A DNA stretch of 64,000 nt. Origin: an uncultured Oscillospiraceae bacterium. Its GTDB lineage: Bacteria > Bacillota > Clostridia > Oscillospirales > Ruminococcaceae. The position numbers were made by a program, and so were the translations under genes. This document shows positions 54,342 through 63,756 of this stretch, piece after piece; position 1 is the first letter of the stretch, and each line of letters starts with the position of its first letter. Below the pieces are notes generated by a model, which ran no database searches, had not been told where the DNA came from, and saw only the letters and a program-made list of their open reading frames with translations. The stretch covers positions 1 through 64,000 of the forward strand of contig CAKSDC010000009.1 in the NCBI GenBank assembly GCA_934444765.1, in the 5' to 3' direction.

Positions 54342-57300
54342 CTACTTACGATAGAAATAGTACTTAAAACCGTATCGATTTAGTAGCAATATAGTACTAT
54401 CTTTTATAGCAGTGGTAGGAGCATTTTTAGGAGTAAATATACTCTTTTTATCCAACCAGACTATTTTAATAGGAACTCTACCATTAATACCGTTTAGCTT
54501 ATTGCATAGTTCGGCTGACTGCTTAAACTGTTCCGAAGACACTTCAATATATAGAGTAGAATTTGGTACTGGTTTAGACATATACCGTATAGGTGATTTT
54601 GTGAATACGTCTATAGGGACTATACTATCTACTAATATACTACGTTCGCCGTTGTCTTTGTACGATATCTTTCCCGTTAAGAATACTATACTATCTCTAT
54701 TTAGATAGTCTTTACAGACTTTAAACACGTTTTCGAACACTACACAACGTTCACTATAGGAAGTATCTTCTATAGTCATAAAGCACATAGGTCTGCCTTT
54801 TTTGTCCATATGCGATTTGACTTCGGAAATGCAACATATAACGTTTACTACATCATAAGAGTACTGTTTCTGTGTAGTACAAGATATACTCTTTAAGGTA
54901 TCCAACCCCAAAGCATCGGAATATACTGTATACTCTCTTAATGGGTGACCACTTATATACATACCAGTAACTTCACGTTCCATGTCTAAGAGTTCCCTGT
55001 TAGAGTACTCTTTCATAGGTGGAATGTACATATCGTTAAAGCGTTCGGAAGTAGTACCCGTGAATAGGTCTAACTGACCTTCTATATTGTAGTAGTCTAT
55101 ACTCTTAGAGTATCTATTGATAAGCTCTTCTAAGTTAGATAGCATCTGTTTGCGATTATACCCAAGACCGTCTAAAGCACCTGCTTTGATAAGACTTTCT
55201 ATAGCCTTATAGTTAAGTTCTGTATTAGATAGCCTTTTACAGAAATCGTTAATAGAAGAATACTTTCCATTAGAACTTCTTTCAAATAGTATCTTGTCTA
55301 CTACTCCCTTGCCTAAGTTTTTAATAGCTACCAATCCAAACCGAATACTTCCATTGTAGATAGTAAACCCTTCATCGCTTTCGTTTACGTGTGGATTTAG
55401 TATCTTAACACCTTCAAGTTCACATTCACTGATATATTCCATAAGTTTTTCACTATTATTATATACGCTCGACATTAAAGAAGACATATACTCTAAAAAG
55501 TAGTGACATCTAAGATACGCCGTCTGATACGATACGTACGCATAGCAAGTGGCATGGGACTTATTAAAAGCGTATGCGGTAAAGTCCAAAAGTTGGTCGA
55601 ATATACTATTAGCAACTTCTTCCGATACTCCATTAGCTATAGCACCTACACAGTCGATAGAACCGTCCGCTTTTTTGCTACCATGGATAAAGCTATCACG
55701 TTCTTTCAGCATAATTTCAGGATTTTTTTCAGCCATAGCACGTCTAACCTCGTCAGCTCTACCATAAGAATACCCTGCCAATACTCTACATATTTCCATA
55801 ACCTGTTCTTGATAGACTATGCAACCATAGGTTATATCAAGAATATTCTTTAATAGTGGGGTGCTATAGGTTATGCTATCAGGACTATTTTTGTTGTAGA
55901 TATACTTAGAGATACTCTTCATAGGTCCAGGACGATATAGCGAAATCATAGCTATTAAGTCTTCTAAACTTTTAGGATTTAGTCTAATAAGAGCGTCTGT
56001 TATGCCAGCGTTTTCAAATTGGAATACACCTTTAGTCTTACCTTTAGATAGCATATCGAACACTCTATAGTCGTTCATATCTATGGTGTTGATATCAAAA
56101 TCAGGTATCTTTTTGCGAATGCGATTTTGACACTCCTTAATTACGCTGAGATTTCGCAAACCAAGGAAGTCCATCTTCAGCAAACCAAGACTTTTCAAGC
56201 TATCCATAGGATACTGTGTAATAGTAACGTCACCCATAGTTCTAACAGGAACTATATCCATTATAGGTATAGCTGATATTATTACCCCTGCTGCATGAGT
56301 GGAAGTGTTACGTGGAGTCTTTTCTAAACGCATAGCAATATCCAGTATCTTTTTAGCGTTGCCGTCGTTATCGTATAGTTCTTTAAGTTCGGGACTTTCT
56401 TGTAGAGCCTCTTTAATGGTAACGTTGGAGTTCGCCTTATCTGGAATAGTTTTAACTATACGTTCGCAAGGAAGTTCTAACACTCGGCTAACGTCTCTAA
56501 TGGAGTTTTTAGCACCCATAGTACCAAAGGTTATTATTTGAGATACTCTATCTTTGCCATACTTGTTAGTAACATAGTTGATAACTTGCTGTCTACCCTC
56601 TACGCAGAAGTCTATATCGAAGTCAGGCATACTTACACGTTCCGGATTTAAAAAACGCTCGAATATCAAGCCGTGACGTATAGGGTCTACGTTTGTAATC
56701 TGTAAACAGTAAGCACAGATACTTCCCGCACCAGAACCACGTCCAACGCCCACAAAGATATCATTATCCTTAGCGTATTTAACATAGTCCCAAACGATTA
56801 AAAAGTAGTCCACATAGCCTTTAGTGACTATGATATCTATTTCGTATTCCATTCTATTGACAACTTCCACACTTGGAGAGTTGCCATATCTAAACTTTAA
56901 ACCCTCATGACACTTATCCTTAAAGTACTGAACGGTATCATATACACCTTCGGCGGTATACTTAGGAAGTTTTATCTCACCAAAAGTGAACGATACGTTA
57001 CAACGTTCAGCTATAGCAACGGTGTTCTGTAACGCTTGTGGAACGTTTTTAAATATAGAGTACATCTCATCATAAGATTTTACGTACAACTCCTGAGATT
57101 GAAACTTCATTCTTTTGGTATCCGATAGTTTAGACTGTGTTTGTACACACATTAGCACATCTTGAAGGTATGCGTCGGACTGTTTAATATAGTGTGCATC
57201 GTTAGTAGCCACTAAAGGAATGCCCGTCTCTTGACTTAAACGATATAACATAGGTAATATTCTAACCTGTTCTGGTAGTCCATGATTTTGTACTTCTATA

Positions 57301-57821
57301 TAGTAGTTATCTTTACCGAATATGTTGGAATACTCTAATGCAACACGTTTAGCGTTTTGATAGTCGTTATTGGATAAGTTCTTAGCTACTTCTCCAGCTA
57401 TACAACCTGATAGGCATATCAAACCTGTGTGATACTGTTTTAAAAGTTCTTTATCTACTCTTGGCTTGCCGTAAAATCCCTTAGAGTACGCAAAAGATAC
57501 CAACTTTATTAGATTACTATATCCAACATTATCCTTGCATAGTAGTATTAAGTGATAGGGTTTTTTATCGTATATAGGGTCTCTGTCGTGGATAGTCCTT
57601 GGAGCTACATATACTTCACAACCTATAATAGGTTTAATACCATTAGCTATAGCCTCTTTATAGAACGTTATAGCAGAGTACATACTACCATGTTCAGTAA
57701 TGGCTACTGCTGACTGTCCTAACTGTTTAACGTGCTGAACTAAGTCTTTAATACGACAAGCACCGTCTAATAGACTATATTCGCTATGTAGATGTAGGTG
57801 TACAAACTGACCGTTTAACAT
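54342..57821 (-). CDS. dnaE: DNA polymerase III, alpha subunit (DnaE)
   Basis: An 1159-residue replicative polymerase of the DnaE class. The PHP domain starts at VHLHLHSEYSLLDGACRI near residue 7. The catalytic aspartates are in MPDFDIDFCVEGRQQVINYV and GVGRGSGAGSICAYCL precedes them. Helix-hairpin-helix and OB-fold regions occupy the C-terminal third. It is distinct from PolC, which is not in this window. ATG follows GGAGGAGATAT, 13 bases after whiA. Confidence 0.97.
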   Translation of the reverse strand: MLNGQFVHLHLHSEYSLLDGACRIKDLVQHVKQLGQSAVAITEHGSMYSAITFYKEAIANGIKPIIGCEVYVAPRTIHDRDPIYDKKPYHLILLCKDNVGYSNLIKLVSFAYSKGFYGKPRVDKELLKQYHTGLICLSGCIAGEVAKNLSNNDYQNAKRVALEYSNIFGKDNYYIEVQNHGLPEQVRILPMLYRLSQETGIPLVATNDAHYIKQSDAYLQDVLMCVQTQSKLSDTKRMKFQSQELYVKSYDEMYSIFKNVPQALQNTVAIAERCNVSFTFGEIKLPKYTAEGVYDTVQYFKDKCHEGLKFRYGNSPSVEVVNRMEYEIDIIVTKGYVDYFLIVWDYVKYAKDNDIFVGVGRGSGAGSICAYCLQITNVDPIRHGLIFERFLNPERVSMPDFDIDFCVEGRQQVINYVTNKYGKDRVSQIITFGTMGAKNSIRDVSRVLELPCERIVKTIPDKANSNVTIKEALQESPELKELYDNDGNAKKILDIAMRLEKTPRNTSTHAAGVIISAIPIMDIVPVRTMGDVTITQYPMDSLKSLGLLKMDFLGLRNLSVIKECQNRIRKKIPDFDINTIDMNDYRVFDMLSKGKTKGVFQFENAGITDALIRLNPKSLEDLIAMISLYRPGPMKSISKYIYNKNSPDSITYSTPLLKNILDITYGCIVYQEQVMEICRVLAGYSYGRADEVRRAMAEKNPEIMLKERDSFIHGSKKADGSIDCVGAIANGVSEEVANSIFDQLLDFTAYAFNKSHATCYAYVSYQTAYLRCHYFLEYMSSLMSSVYNNSEKLMEYISECELEGVKILNPHVNESDEGFTIYNGSIRFGLVAIKNLGKGVVDKILFERSSNGKYSSINDFCKRLSNTELNYKAIESLIKAGALDGLGYNRKQMLSNLEELINRYSKSIDYYNIEGQLDLFTGTTSERFNDMYIPPMKEYSNRELLDMEREVTGMYISGHPLREYTVYSDALGLDTLKSISCTTQKQYSYDVVNVICCISEVKSHMDKKGRPMCFMTIEDTSYSERCVVFENVFKVCKDYLNRDSIVFLTGKISYKDNGERSILVDSIVPIDVFTKSPIRYMSKPVPNSTLYIEVSSEQFKQSAELCNKLNGINGRVPIKIVWLDKKSIFTPKNAPTTAIKDSTILLLNRYGFKYYFYRK

Positions 57822-57834
57822 ATATCTCCTCCAA

Positions 57835-58764
57835 TTATTTACAGTATGTGCCGTCTTTAATCTGACTGCATATATTAGATAGCTTCTGTAATCTTCTACT
57901 AAGTCCAGAGCGTGAAATAGGTTCGTTAAACTGTTCTATAAGTTCACGTAGAGGCATTTCAGGATTTTCTAATCTAATATAGGCAGTTTCTTTGAGAGTA
58001 TCAGGAAGACTATCTATACCTATAGTATTTTCGATATACTCTATATCTTCATACTGTTTTTTACCTGCCGAATAGCATCTAATATAGTTAGCCTTTTCGC
58101 AGTTGCTACGTCTGTTCAGTCTGTTTTGAACGTCTTTAAAGATTTTAACGTTCATAATTTCCAAAGTAGAACTCTCTGCACCCATAAAAGTAAGAGTATC
58201 TTCTATCTGTTCGCTACCCTTTACATACACTACGTAATATCGACCTCTAACTGAAACTTTAAACGGCAATGAGTACTGTTTTAGTATGGTTAATAGGTCG
58301 TTAGCTAATAGTTCCTGTGCTACAGAAAACTCTAAGTGATACTCTACATTAGGATTGGTAATACTTCCACACGATAAAAACGCTCCTGCTAAAAAACTTG
58401 ATATACTGTTATTGTCTATCTTAGTAAGGTCTACTTCTCTAATAGGATTTATATTATACTGTCTAATCATAGTATCGGCACTGTCTTTGTCGAATATATA
58501 CTTATAAGAATAGTCTCCGTCTTTTAGTACGTTTTGAGTATAAGTATACTCTATAGTATTGCCGAATACCGAACTTATCAAGTGTGGAATAGTCTGTGAT
58601 AGAGTTTTACTCTCAGTACGTAAAGTAGTATCTTCTCCATATGCAAACCTATGGGAAAATAGTAGTATTCCATACAGACAAGCATACTTTCTATCCAAAT
58701 CGGTTAGACCTTTACACAGTTCCGACTTTATGCTTATAGAAAAATTTTCACTCAAACTTATCAC
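57835..58764 (-). CDS. whiA: WhiA-family DNA-binding protein
   Basis: A 309-residue protein with an N-terminal LAGLIDADG-like fold (GAFLSCGSITNPNVEYHLEF) and a C-terminal helix-turn-helix (LRELIEQFNEPISRSGLSRRL). WhiA controls sporulation in Streptomyces and cell division or chromosome positions in Firmicutes. The rapZ-whiA pairing is conserved widely. GAGGTGATAAG precedes the ATG. A terminator-like hairpin separates it from rapZ, but no new promoter was recognised. Confidence 0.94.
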   Translation of the reverse strand: MISLSENFSISIKSELCKGLTDLDRKYACLYGILLFSHRFAYGEDTTLRTESKTLSQTIPHLISSVFGNTIEYTYTQNVLKDGDYSYKYIFDKDSADTMIRQYNINPIREVDLTKIDNNSISSFLAGAFLSCGSITNPNVEYHLEFSVAQELLANDLLTILKQYSLPFKVSVRGRYYVVYVKGSEQIEDTLTFMGAESSTLEIMNVKIFKDVQNRLNRRSNCEKANYIRCYSAGKKQYEDIEYIENTIGIDSLPDTLKETAYIRLENPEMPLRELIEQFNEPISRSGLSRRLQKLSNICSQIKDGTYCK

Positions 58765-58809
58765 CTCACAATAAGTATAGTTTACAATAGTAGCCTGTAT
58801 ATAACAATA

Positions 58810-58841
58810 CGGAACGTCTAAGGGTATGCAAAGACGTTCCG
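58810..58841 (-). terminator. Hairpin between rapZ and whiA
   Basis: CGGAACGTCT pairs with AGACGTTCCG around a 12-base loop; T-richness downstream is modest, so read-through is likely. Confidence 0.6.
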
Positions 58842-58855
58842 AATATAGCCATATA

Positions 58856-59725
58856 CTACTTTTCGATATCTCTATGAGACTTAATAACCTTAATGTTCTT
58901 ATCCTTTAAGTGCTGATATAACAGTTCGGTAAAAGTAGCCGAACGGTGTTTTCCACCAGTACAACCAAAGGCTATTACTAACTGACTCTTACCCTCATGA
59001 ATATACAACGGAATTAAAAAGTCTACTAAGTCGGAAATTTTAGCAAATAGCGTTTTAGACTGTTCAAAACTCATAACGTAGTCTCTAATGCAGTCTTCCA
59101 TACCCGTATGATGTTTTAACTCTGGAATGTAGTAAGGGTTAGGTAGACATCTAACGTCGAATATCAAGTCAGCTTCAGCAGTAGAACCGTACTTAAAGCC
59201 AAAGGACATAACCTTAACCACCATAGAGTCGGTATAGTGTTTTAGGAACATCGAAACGAGCTGTTCTTTCAACTGTGCGTTAGAAAGATATGTAGTATCA
59301 ACATAGTAGTCCGACATCTCCCTCATGGCGTTTAGTTGATTTCGTTCATAGGCTATAGCCTTACTTAAACATGAATTAAACTGCAAGTCAAGAGGGTGTT
59401 TTCGACGAGTTTCTTTGTAACGCTTAATAATAGTCTCATTGGTAGCCTCTAAGTATAGGATTTTAACCGAGATATTCATACTTTTTAGGTCGCTGATACT
59501 TTTAGCGAGTTCTTCACCGAACATTTCGCCTGAACGAATATCTACAGCTATAGCCACTTTAGAGTACTTTTCTTCCTTTTCTTCCGAAGCCAAACATATC
59601 TCTGCAAACTTAGTAATAAGTAAAGGAGGCATATTATCGATACAATAAAAGCCGATATCTTCCAAAACGTTCATAGCGTTAGACTTACCCGCTCCAGAGA
59701 TGCCTGTAACTACTATAAATTCCAT
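58856..59725 (-). CDS. rapZ: RNase adapter/nucleotide-binding protein RapZ
   Basis: The P-loop is at the N-terminus (VVTGISGAGKSNAMNVLED), and the C-terminal domain shows IAFGCTGGKHRSATFTELLY, the conserved family end. RapZ proteins sense nucleotides or glucosamine-6-phosphate and steer RNase targets; in Firmicutes the homologue YvcJ has GTPase activity. The length is 289 residues from ATG at 59725. A GTG four codons upstream touches the AAAAGG and was rejected. It is adjacent to whiA as in most Gram-positives. Confidence 0.94.
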   Translation of the reverse strand: MEFIVVTGISGAGKSNAMNVLEDIGFYCIDNMPPLLITKFAEICLASEEKEEKYSKVAIAVDIRSGEMFGEELAKSISDLKSMNISVKILYLEATNETIIKRYKETRRKHPLDLQFNSCLSKAIAYERNQLNAMREMSDYYVDTTYLSNAQLKEQLVSMFLKHYTDSMVVKVMSFGFKYGSTAEADLIFDVRCLPNPYYIPELKHHTGMEDCIRDYVMSFEQSKTLFAKISDLVDFLIPLYIHEGKSQLVIAFGCTGGKHRSATFTELLYQHLKDKNIKVIKSHRDIEK

Positions 59726-59774
59726 ACTATTACACACCCTTTTCTAAAAATAATAACATAACCAATACATAGTG

Positions 59775-60686
59775 CTACTTTAAGATTTTAGGTTCTAACT
59801 CTAAGGTATAGCCTGTTTTTTGGTGTACGATTTCTATAACCTTATTAGTTAGTTTAATAATATCGTTACAAGTAGCGTTTCCCTTATTGACTACAAAACC
59901 GCAATGTTTTTCGCTAACCTGAGCGTCACCACAAGATAGTCCTTTTAGACCGCAATCGTCTATAAGTTTAGAAGCGTAGTTTCCTACTGGACGTTTAAAG
60001 GTACTACCTGCACTTGGATATTCTAAAGGTTGTTTAGACTTTCTACGGGATAGCAAATCGTCCATAGTATTTTTAATAGTTTCAGCGTCACCATGTTCAC
60101 ACTTAATAGTAACAGAAACTATTATCATATCGTCATGTATAGCGAATATACTCTGTCTGTAGGCAAGGTTCATATCTTTTGCGGATATACACTGTAAGTC
60201 GCCATTACTGTCTATATATTCAGCAGATACTACAACGTCGGACATTTCGCCACCATAAGCACCAGCGTTCATATATAAAGCACCGCCAACAGTTCCAGGG
60301 ATACCATATGCAAACTCTAAACCAGTTAAAGAGTTATCTTTAGCGAGTAGGCACAGTTTAGATAGCACAGTACCAGCAAGACTTTTAATAGTAGTATCGT
60401 CTAATAGTTCTATATTAGAGAAGTCTTTTCCAAAGTGTAGCACTGCACCGTTGAACCCTTCATCGCTGGCTATTACGTTGCTACCGTTACCCAATATAGC
60501 GTACTGTATTCCGTTAGATTTAAAGTACTTTAACAGAGTAGTAATAGTATCAACACTGTTTACTTCTATAAATATTTTGCAGTTACCACCTACTTTAAAA
60601 GTAGTATGATATTTTAAAGGTTCATCTAATAGATAGTTGCAACCCAAAGTGTTGCAAAGCTCAACTAACTTAGAAACGTATGACAT
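59775..60686 (-). CDS. murB: UDP-N-acetylenolpyruvoylglucosamine reductase
   Basis: Reduces enolpyruvyl-UDP-GlcNAc to UDP-MurNAc in peptidoglycan synthesis. The 303-residue FAD protein belongs to type II (YxxxxxGIPGTVGGAL): FAYGIPGTVGGALYMNAGAY near residue 125, HTTFKVGGNCK at residues 28-38 for flavin binding, and SAGSTFKRP near 229 for catalysis. It lies between hprK and rapZ. A hairpin separates it from hprK. Confidence 0.96.
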   Translation of the reverse strand: MSYVSKLVELCNTLGCNYLLDEPLKYHTTFKVGGNCKIFIEVNSVDTITTLLKYFKSNGIQYAILGNGSNVIASDEGFNGAVLHFGKDFSNIELLDDTTIKSLAGTVLSKLCLLAKDNSLTGLEFAYGIPGTVGGALYMNAGAYGGEMSDVVVSAEYIDSNGDLQCISAKDMNLAYRQSIFAIHDDMIIVSVTIKCEHGDAETIKNTMDDLLSRRKSKQPLEYPSAGSTFKRPVGNYASKLIDDCGLKGLSCGDAQVSEKHCGFVVNKGNATCNDIIKLTNKVIEIVHQKTGYTLELEPKILK

Positions 60687-60732
60687 AAGGTTCTAACCAA
60701 TCCAATCTAAAATATAATATTTATGTATATAC

Positions 60733-60762
60733 AAGATACTCAAAAAGATAATAGAGTATCTT
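60733..60762 (-). terminator. Hairpin between hprK and murB
   Basis: AAGATACTC pairs perfectly with GAGTATCTT around a 12-base loop. There is no T run on the minus strand, so a processing or partial-termination role is likely. Confidence 0.5.
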
Positions 60763-60778
60763 TAATTTAAGACGTTAA

Positions 60779-61753
60779 TTACATATCGTCTATATCGTCT
60801 ATATCCTTAGTGGTAGTAGTTTCTTCCATTTCAAGACCTAAACGATGTAATAGTTCTTGAGCGGCATTGTAACCCATCTTTTTCTGTCTGTTATTCATAG
60901 CAGCTACTTCTAATATAACGGCTAAGTTTCTACCAGGTTTTACTGGAATAGTAACCGAAGGTACACTAATACCTAATATAGTAGTATATTCAGTATCCAC
61001 GCCCATTCTGTCGTATAGTTTTTCAGGATTCCACTGTTCAAGTTCTACTATAAGGTCTATTTGCGATTCCATTTTAACGCCACCTATACCGAATAGTCTT
61101 CTGGTATTAATGATACCTATACCACGAATTTCAAGGAAGTGTCTAATATTAGCTGGCGAACTACCTAATAGTGACTTGTCGGATATCTTTTTAATTTCAA
61201 CAGCATCATCGGCTACCAGTCTATGACCTCTCTTAACTAACTCTATAGCGGTTTCGGACTTACCTACACCACTTTCACCCATAATTAGAACGCCTTCACC
61301 ATATATTTCCACTAATACACCGTGACGTGTAATTCTTGGAGCAAGTTCAGTATTTAGGTATGATATCAACTGTGATATAAAAGTAGCAGTAGCCTCTTTA
61401 GTTTGAAGTAGAGTAATATTATACTTTTTAGAAAGTTCTATAACCTTATCATCAAATAAAGGTAAACCTCTTGATACTATCAATACAGAAATGTTATGTT
61501 GAAATAGAGTTTCTAACTTTTCATACTTTTCTTCTTCTGGTAGGTTGCTAAGATAGGCATACTCCATATTGCCTATTAGCTGTATACGTTCGTGATTAAA
61601 GAACTCATAAAAGCCCATTAACTGTAATCCTGGTCTTGAAATTTCTGGTTCGTATACGAATATATCGTCGGTTGCGACTGGAGTACTAACTTTTTGTAGA
61701 TTAAATTCGTTAATGATATTGGTCAACGAAACTTTGTATTTTTTATCGGACAT
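60779..61753 (-). CDS. hprK: HPr kinase/phosphorylase
   Basis: Phosphorylates Ser 46 of HPr and so controls carbon catabolite repression. The Walker A loop is IMGESGVGKSETAIELVKRG near residue 155. The family signature EIRGIGIINTRRLFGIG follows, and the C-terminal KKMGYNAAQELLHRLGLE is typical. AGGAGGTAAGT precedes the ATG. A clear promoter lies at 61812-61840. HPr and CcpA are not in the window. Confidence 0.97.
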   Translation of the reverse strand: MSDKKYKVSLTNIINEFNLQKVSTPVATDDIFVYEPEISRPGLQLMGFYEFFNHERIQLIGNMEYAYLSNLPEEEKYEKLETLFQHNISVLIVSRGLPLFDDKVIELSKKYNITLLQTKEATATFISQLISYLNTELAPRITRHGVLVEIYGEGVLIMGESGVGKSETAIELVKRGHRLVADDAVEIKKISDKSLLGSSPANIRHFLEIRGIGIINTRRLFGIGGVKMESQIDLIVELEQWNPEKLYDRMGVDTEYTTILGISVPSVTIPVKPGRNLAVILEVAAMNNRQKKMGYNAAQELLHRLGLEMEETTTTKDIDDIDDM

Positions 61754-61811
61754 ACTTACCTCCTAATAGTTTAAACGTGATTACTATAGTATATATAGTT
61801 GTGATACTAAT

Positions 61812-61840
61812 ATTATACACTAATACTATGGTTTTTTCAA
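61812..61840 (-). promoter_or_regulatory. Promoter of the hprK cluster
   Basis: On the minus strand: TTGAAA, 17 bases, TATAAT. Confidence 0.7.
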
Positions 61841-61941
61841 GCCATACCAAAACTTTTTTTTAGTGACTAAGAATAGTACACTACATTAAATATAACTAAG
61901 TACATATAATAGTACTATATTATTAAAAAGGAAGTGTTATA

Positions 61942-63471
61942 ATGCGTTCTATACTAAAATATCTCACAGGCAGACTATTGATTACTATACTATTAATAGT
62001 CGCACAGATAGTGTTAATAGTATCAATCTTCACGCACTTATGGAACGGTTCTATATATATACAGTGTATATTGAATATAATAAGCATAGTATATGTACTG
62101 ATAGTGTTCAATAACGATACCAATCCAGCGTTTAAGCTATCGTGGGCTATACTTATATTAGTATTTCCTTTAGGTTGGATATTATATATAGTCTTCCATA
62201 GAAACAGTTTTTCAAAAAAAGAAGTGCTAAAGTATTCCGACTGTTTAGACCTTACCGCACCATACTCTACTAAAGATACCGCAACTATAGAGGCTATCTC
62301 CAAACAGGATACAGACGTGGCTAAACTGTTCAAGTACGTTCAAAATACGTGTAATATGAACGTATTCAGTAATACCTACACTAAATACTACCCTTGTGGT
62401 GAACACTTCTTTTTGGACTTTATGGAAGACTTAAAGTCTGCCAATAAGTACATCTTTTTAGAGTACTTTATAATATCGCATGGTACTATGTGGAACTCCA
62501 TACTGAACGTACTAAAAGATAAAGTACTTCAAGGTGTAGAAGTTAGACTTATGTACGACGATATGGGAACTATAAGTCTACTAAACTATGACTATAGCAA
62601 TAGGTTAAACTCTTTAGGTATTAAAACGGTAGTATTCAATCCAGTTAGACTGTTACCAAGTTCAAGCATAAACTTTAGAGACCACAGAAAGATTTGCGTT
62701 ATAGACGGTTCTATAGCGTATACGGGCGGTTTAAACTTATCCGATGAGTATATAAACGTAAAGTCACGCTTTGGATATTGGAAAGATACTGCTATAAAGT
62801 TGCAAGGTTCAGGAGTACACTCTATGGTGTTAATGTATCTTCAGCTTTGGAACTATGCTTCATATGATGATAGTCATACTAATATATCTAAATACTTTGG
62901 TTCGCCAAGTACTACATCTTGTGGATACGTTCAACCGTTTTATGATAACCCTTTTAATCAGTGTTTAGTATCTAAGTATGCGTATATGAGCATTATCAAT
63001 CAAGCCAAAGAGTACGTATATATATGTACTCCGTATCTGATATTGGATAACGAAATGATAACCGCTTTAACTATAGCCTCTAAAAGTGGTGTAGACGTAA
63101 GAATTATTACCCCTCACGTTCCCGATAAAGAGTACGTATACATGGTGACACGTTCCAACTATCCTAAACTGATTAAGGCAGGCGTTAGAATTTTTGAGTA
63201 TAAAGAAGGGTTTATTCACTCTAAAACTATAGTATCTGATGATAAGTACGCTATAGTAGGTACTGCCAACTTCGACTTTAGAAGTTTTTATATGCACTTT
63301 GAAGACGGAATACTTATGTATAATACTCAGGCAGTAGCTCAACTTACTAACGATTGCAAAGAAGTATTTTCCAAACTTTCAATAGAAGTATCCTATAACG
63401 ACTGTATTAGCACCCCTTGGAACGTTAGACTGCTACAGTTACTACTAAATTTGATATCTCCTATTATGTAA
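61942..63471 (+). CDS. cls: Cardiolipin synthase
   Basis: Joins two phosphatidylglycerols to cardiolipin. Two N-terminal membrane helices come first (about residues 10-30 and 40-75). The two HKD half-sites are HRKICVIDGSIAYTGGLN near residue 250 and HSKTIVSDDKYAIVGTANFD near 427. The second site is followed by FRSFYMHFEDG. The 509-residue length fits ClsA-type synthases. The start is ATG behind AAAGGAAGTG. It probably has its own promoter; only a TATAAT at 61905 is clear. Confidence 0.95.
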   Translation: MRSILKYLTGRLLITILLIVAQIVLIVSIFTHLWNGSIYIQCILNIISIVYVLIVFNNDTNPAFKLSWAILILVFPLGWILYIVFHRNSFSKKEVLKYSDCLDLTAPYSTKDTATIEAISKQDTDVAKLFKYVQNTCNMNVFSNTYTKYYPCGEHFFLDFMEDLKSANKYIFLEYFIISHGTMWNSILNVLKDKVLQGVEVRLMYDDMGTISLLNYDYSNRLNSLGIKTVVFNPVRLLPSSSINFRDHRKICVIDGSIAYTGGLNLSDEYINVKSRFGYWKDTAIKLQGSGVHSMVLMYLQLWNYASYDDSHTNISKYFGSPSTTSCGYVQPFYDNPFNQCLVSKYAYMSIINQAKEYVYICTPYLILDNEMITALTIASKSGVDVRIITPHVPDKEYVYMVTRSNYPKLIKAGVRIFEYKEGFIHSKTIVSDDKYAIVGTANFDFRSFYMHFEDGILMYNTQAVAQLTNDCKEVFSKLSIEVSYNDCISTPWNVRLLQLLLNLISPIM

Positions 63472-63490
63472 AAATTTTTTTCTAAAAATA

Positions 63491-63519
63491 TTGACATTTT
63501 AAACTTAGTATGGTATACT
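63491..63519 (+). promoter_or_regulatory. Promoter of the tRNA-Ser gene
   Basis: TTGACA at 63491, a 17-base spacer, TATACT at 63514, about 50 bases before the tRNA. Confidence 0.7.
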
Positions 63520-63568
63520 AATTAAGCTGTATATGTTAAATATACTTTGGCGTAGTATATACTACTAT

Positions 63569-63662
63569 GGAAACGTACCGAAGTGGTCATAACGGGTGCG
63601 ACTCGAAATCGTTTCTGTGTATACTTCGTATGCACACGTGGGTTCGAATCCCACCGTTTCCG
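63569..63662 (+). tRNA. tRNA-Ser (anticodon CGA)
   Basis: A 94-base class II tRNA. The acceptor arms are GGAAACG and CGTTTCC with discriminator G. The D-arm is CCGAAGTGGTCATAACGG, the anticodon loop CTCGAAA with CGA, the long variable arm TGTGTATACTTCGTATGCACA and the T-arm GTGGGTTCGAATCCCAC. The anticodon stem has one T-T mismatch at its outer end. No CCA is encoded, so it needs RNase Z and a CCA-adding enzyme. Confidence 0.95.
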
Positions 63663-63756
63663 TAAAATAATTATCATATAGTACCACATATTCACATCTA
63701 TTAGATATGTGGTATTATATTTATCAAATAGCTATAAGCGAAAGGAAGAATTTAAA

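Noticed and set aside
55503..55853. 116-codon frame antisense to dnaE
   Set aside because: A shadow of the conserved polymerase coding sequence.
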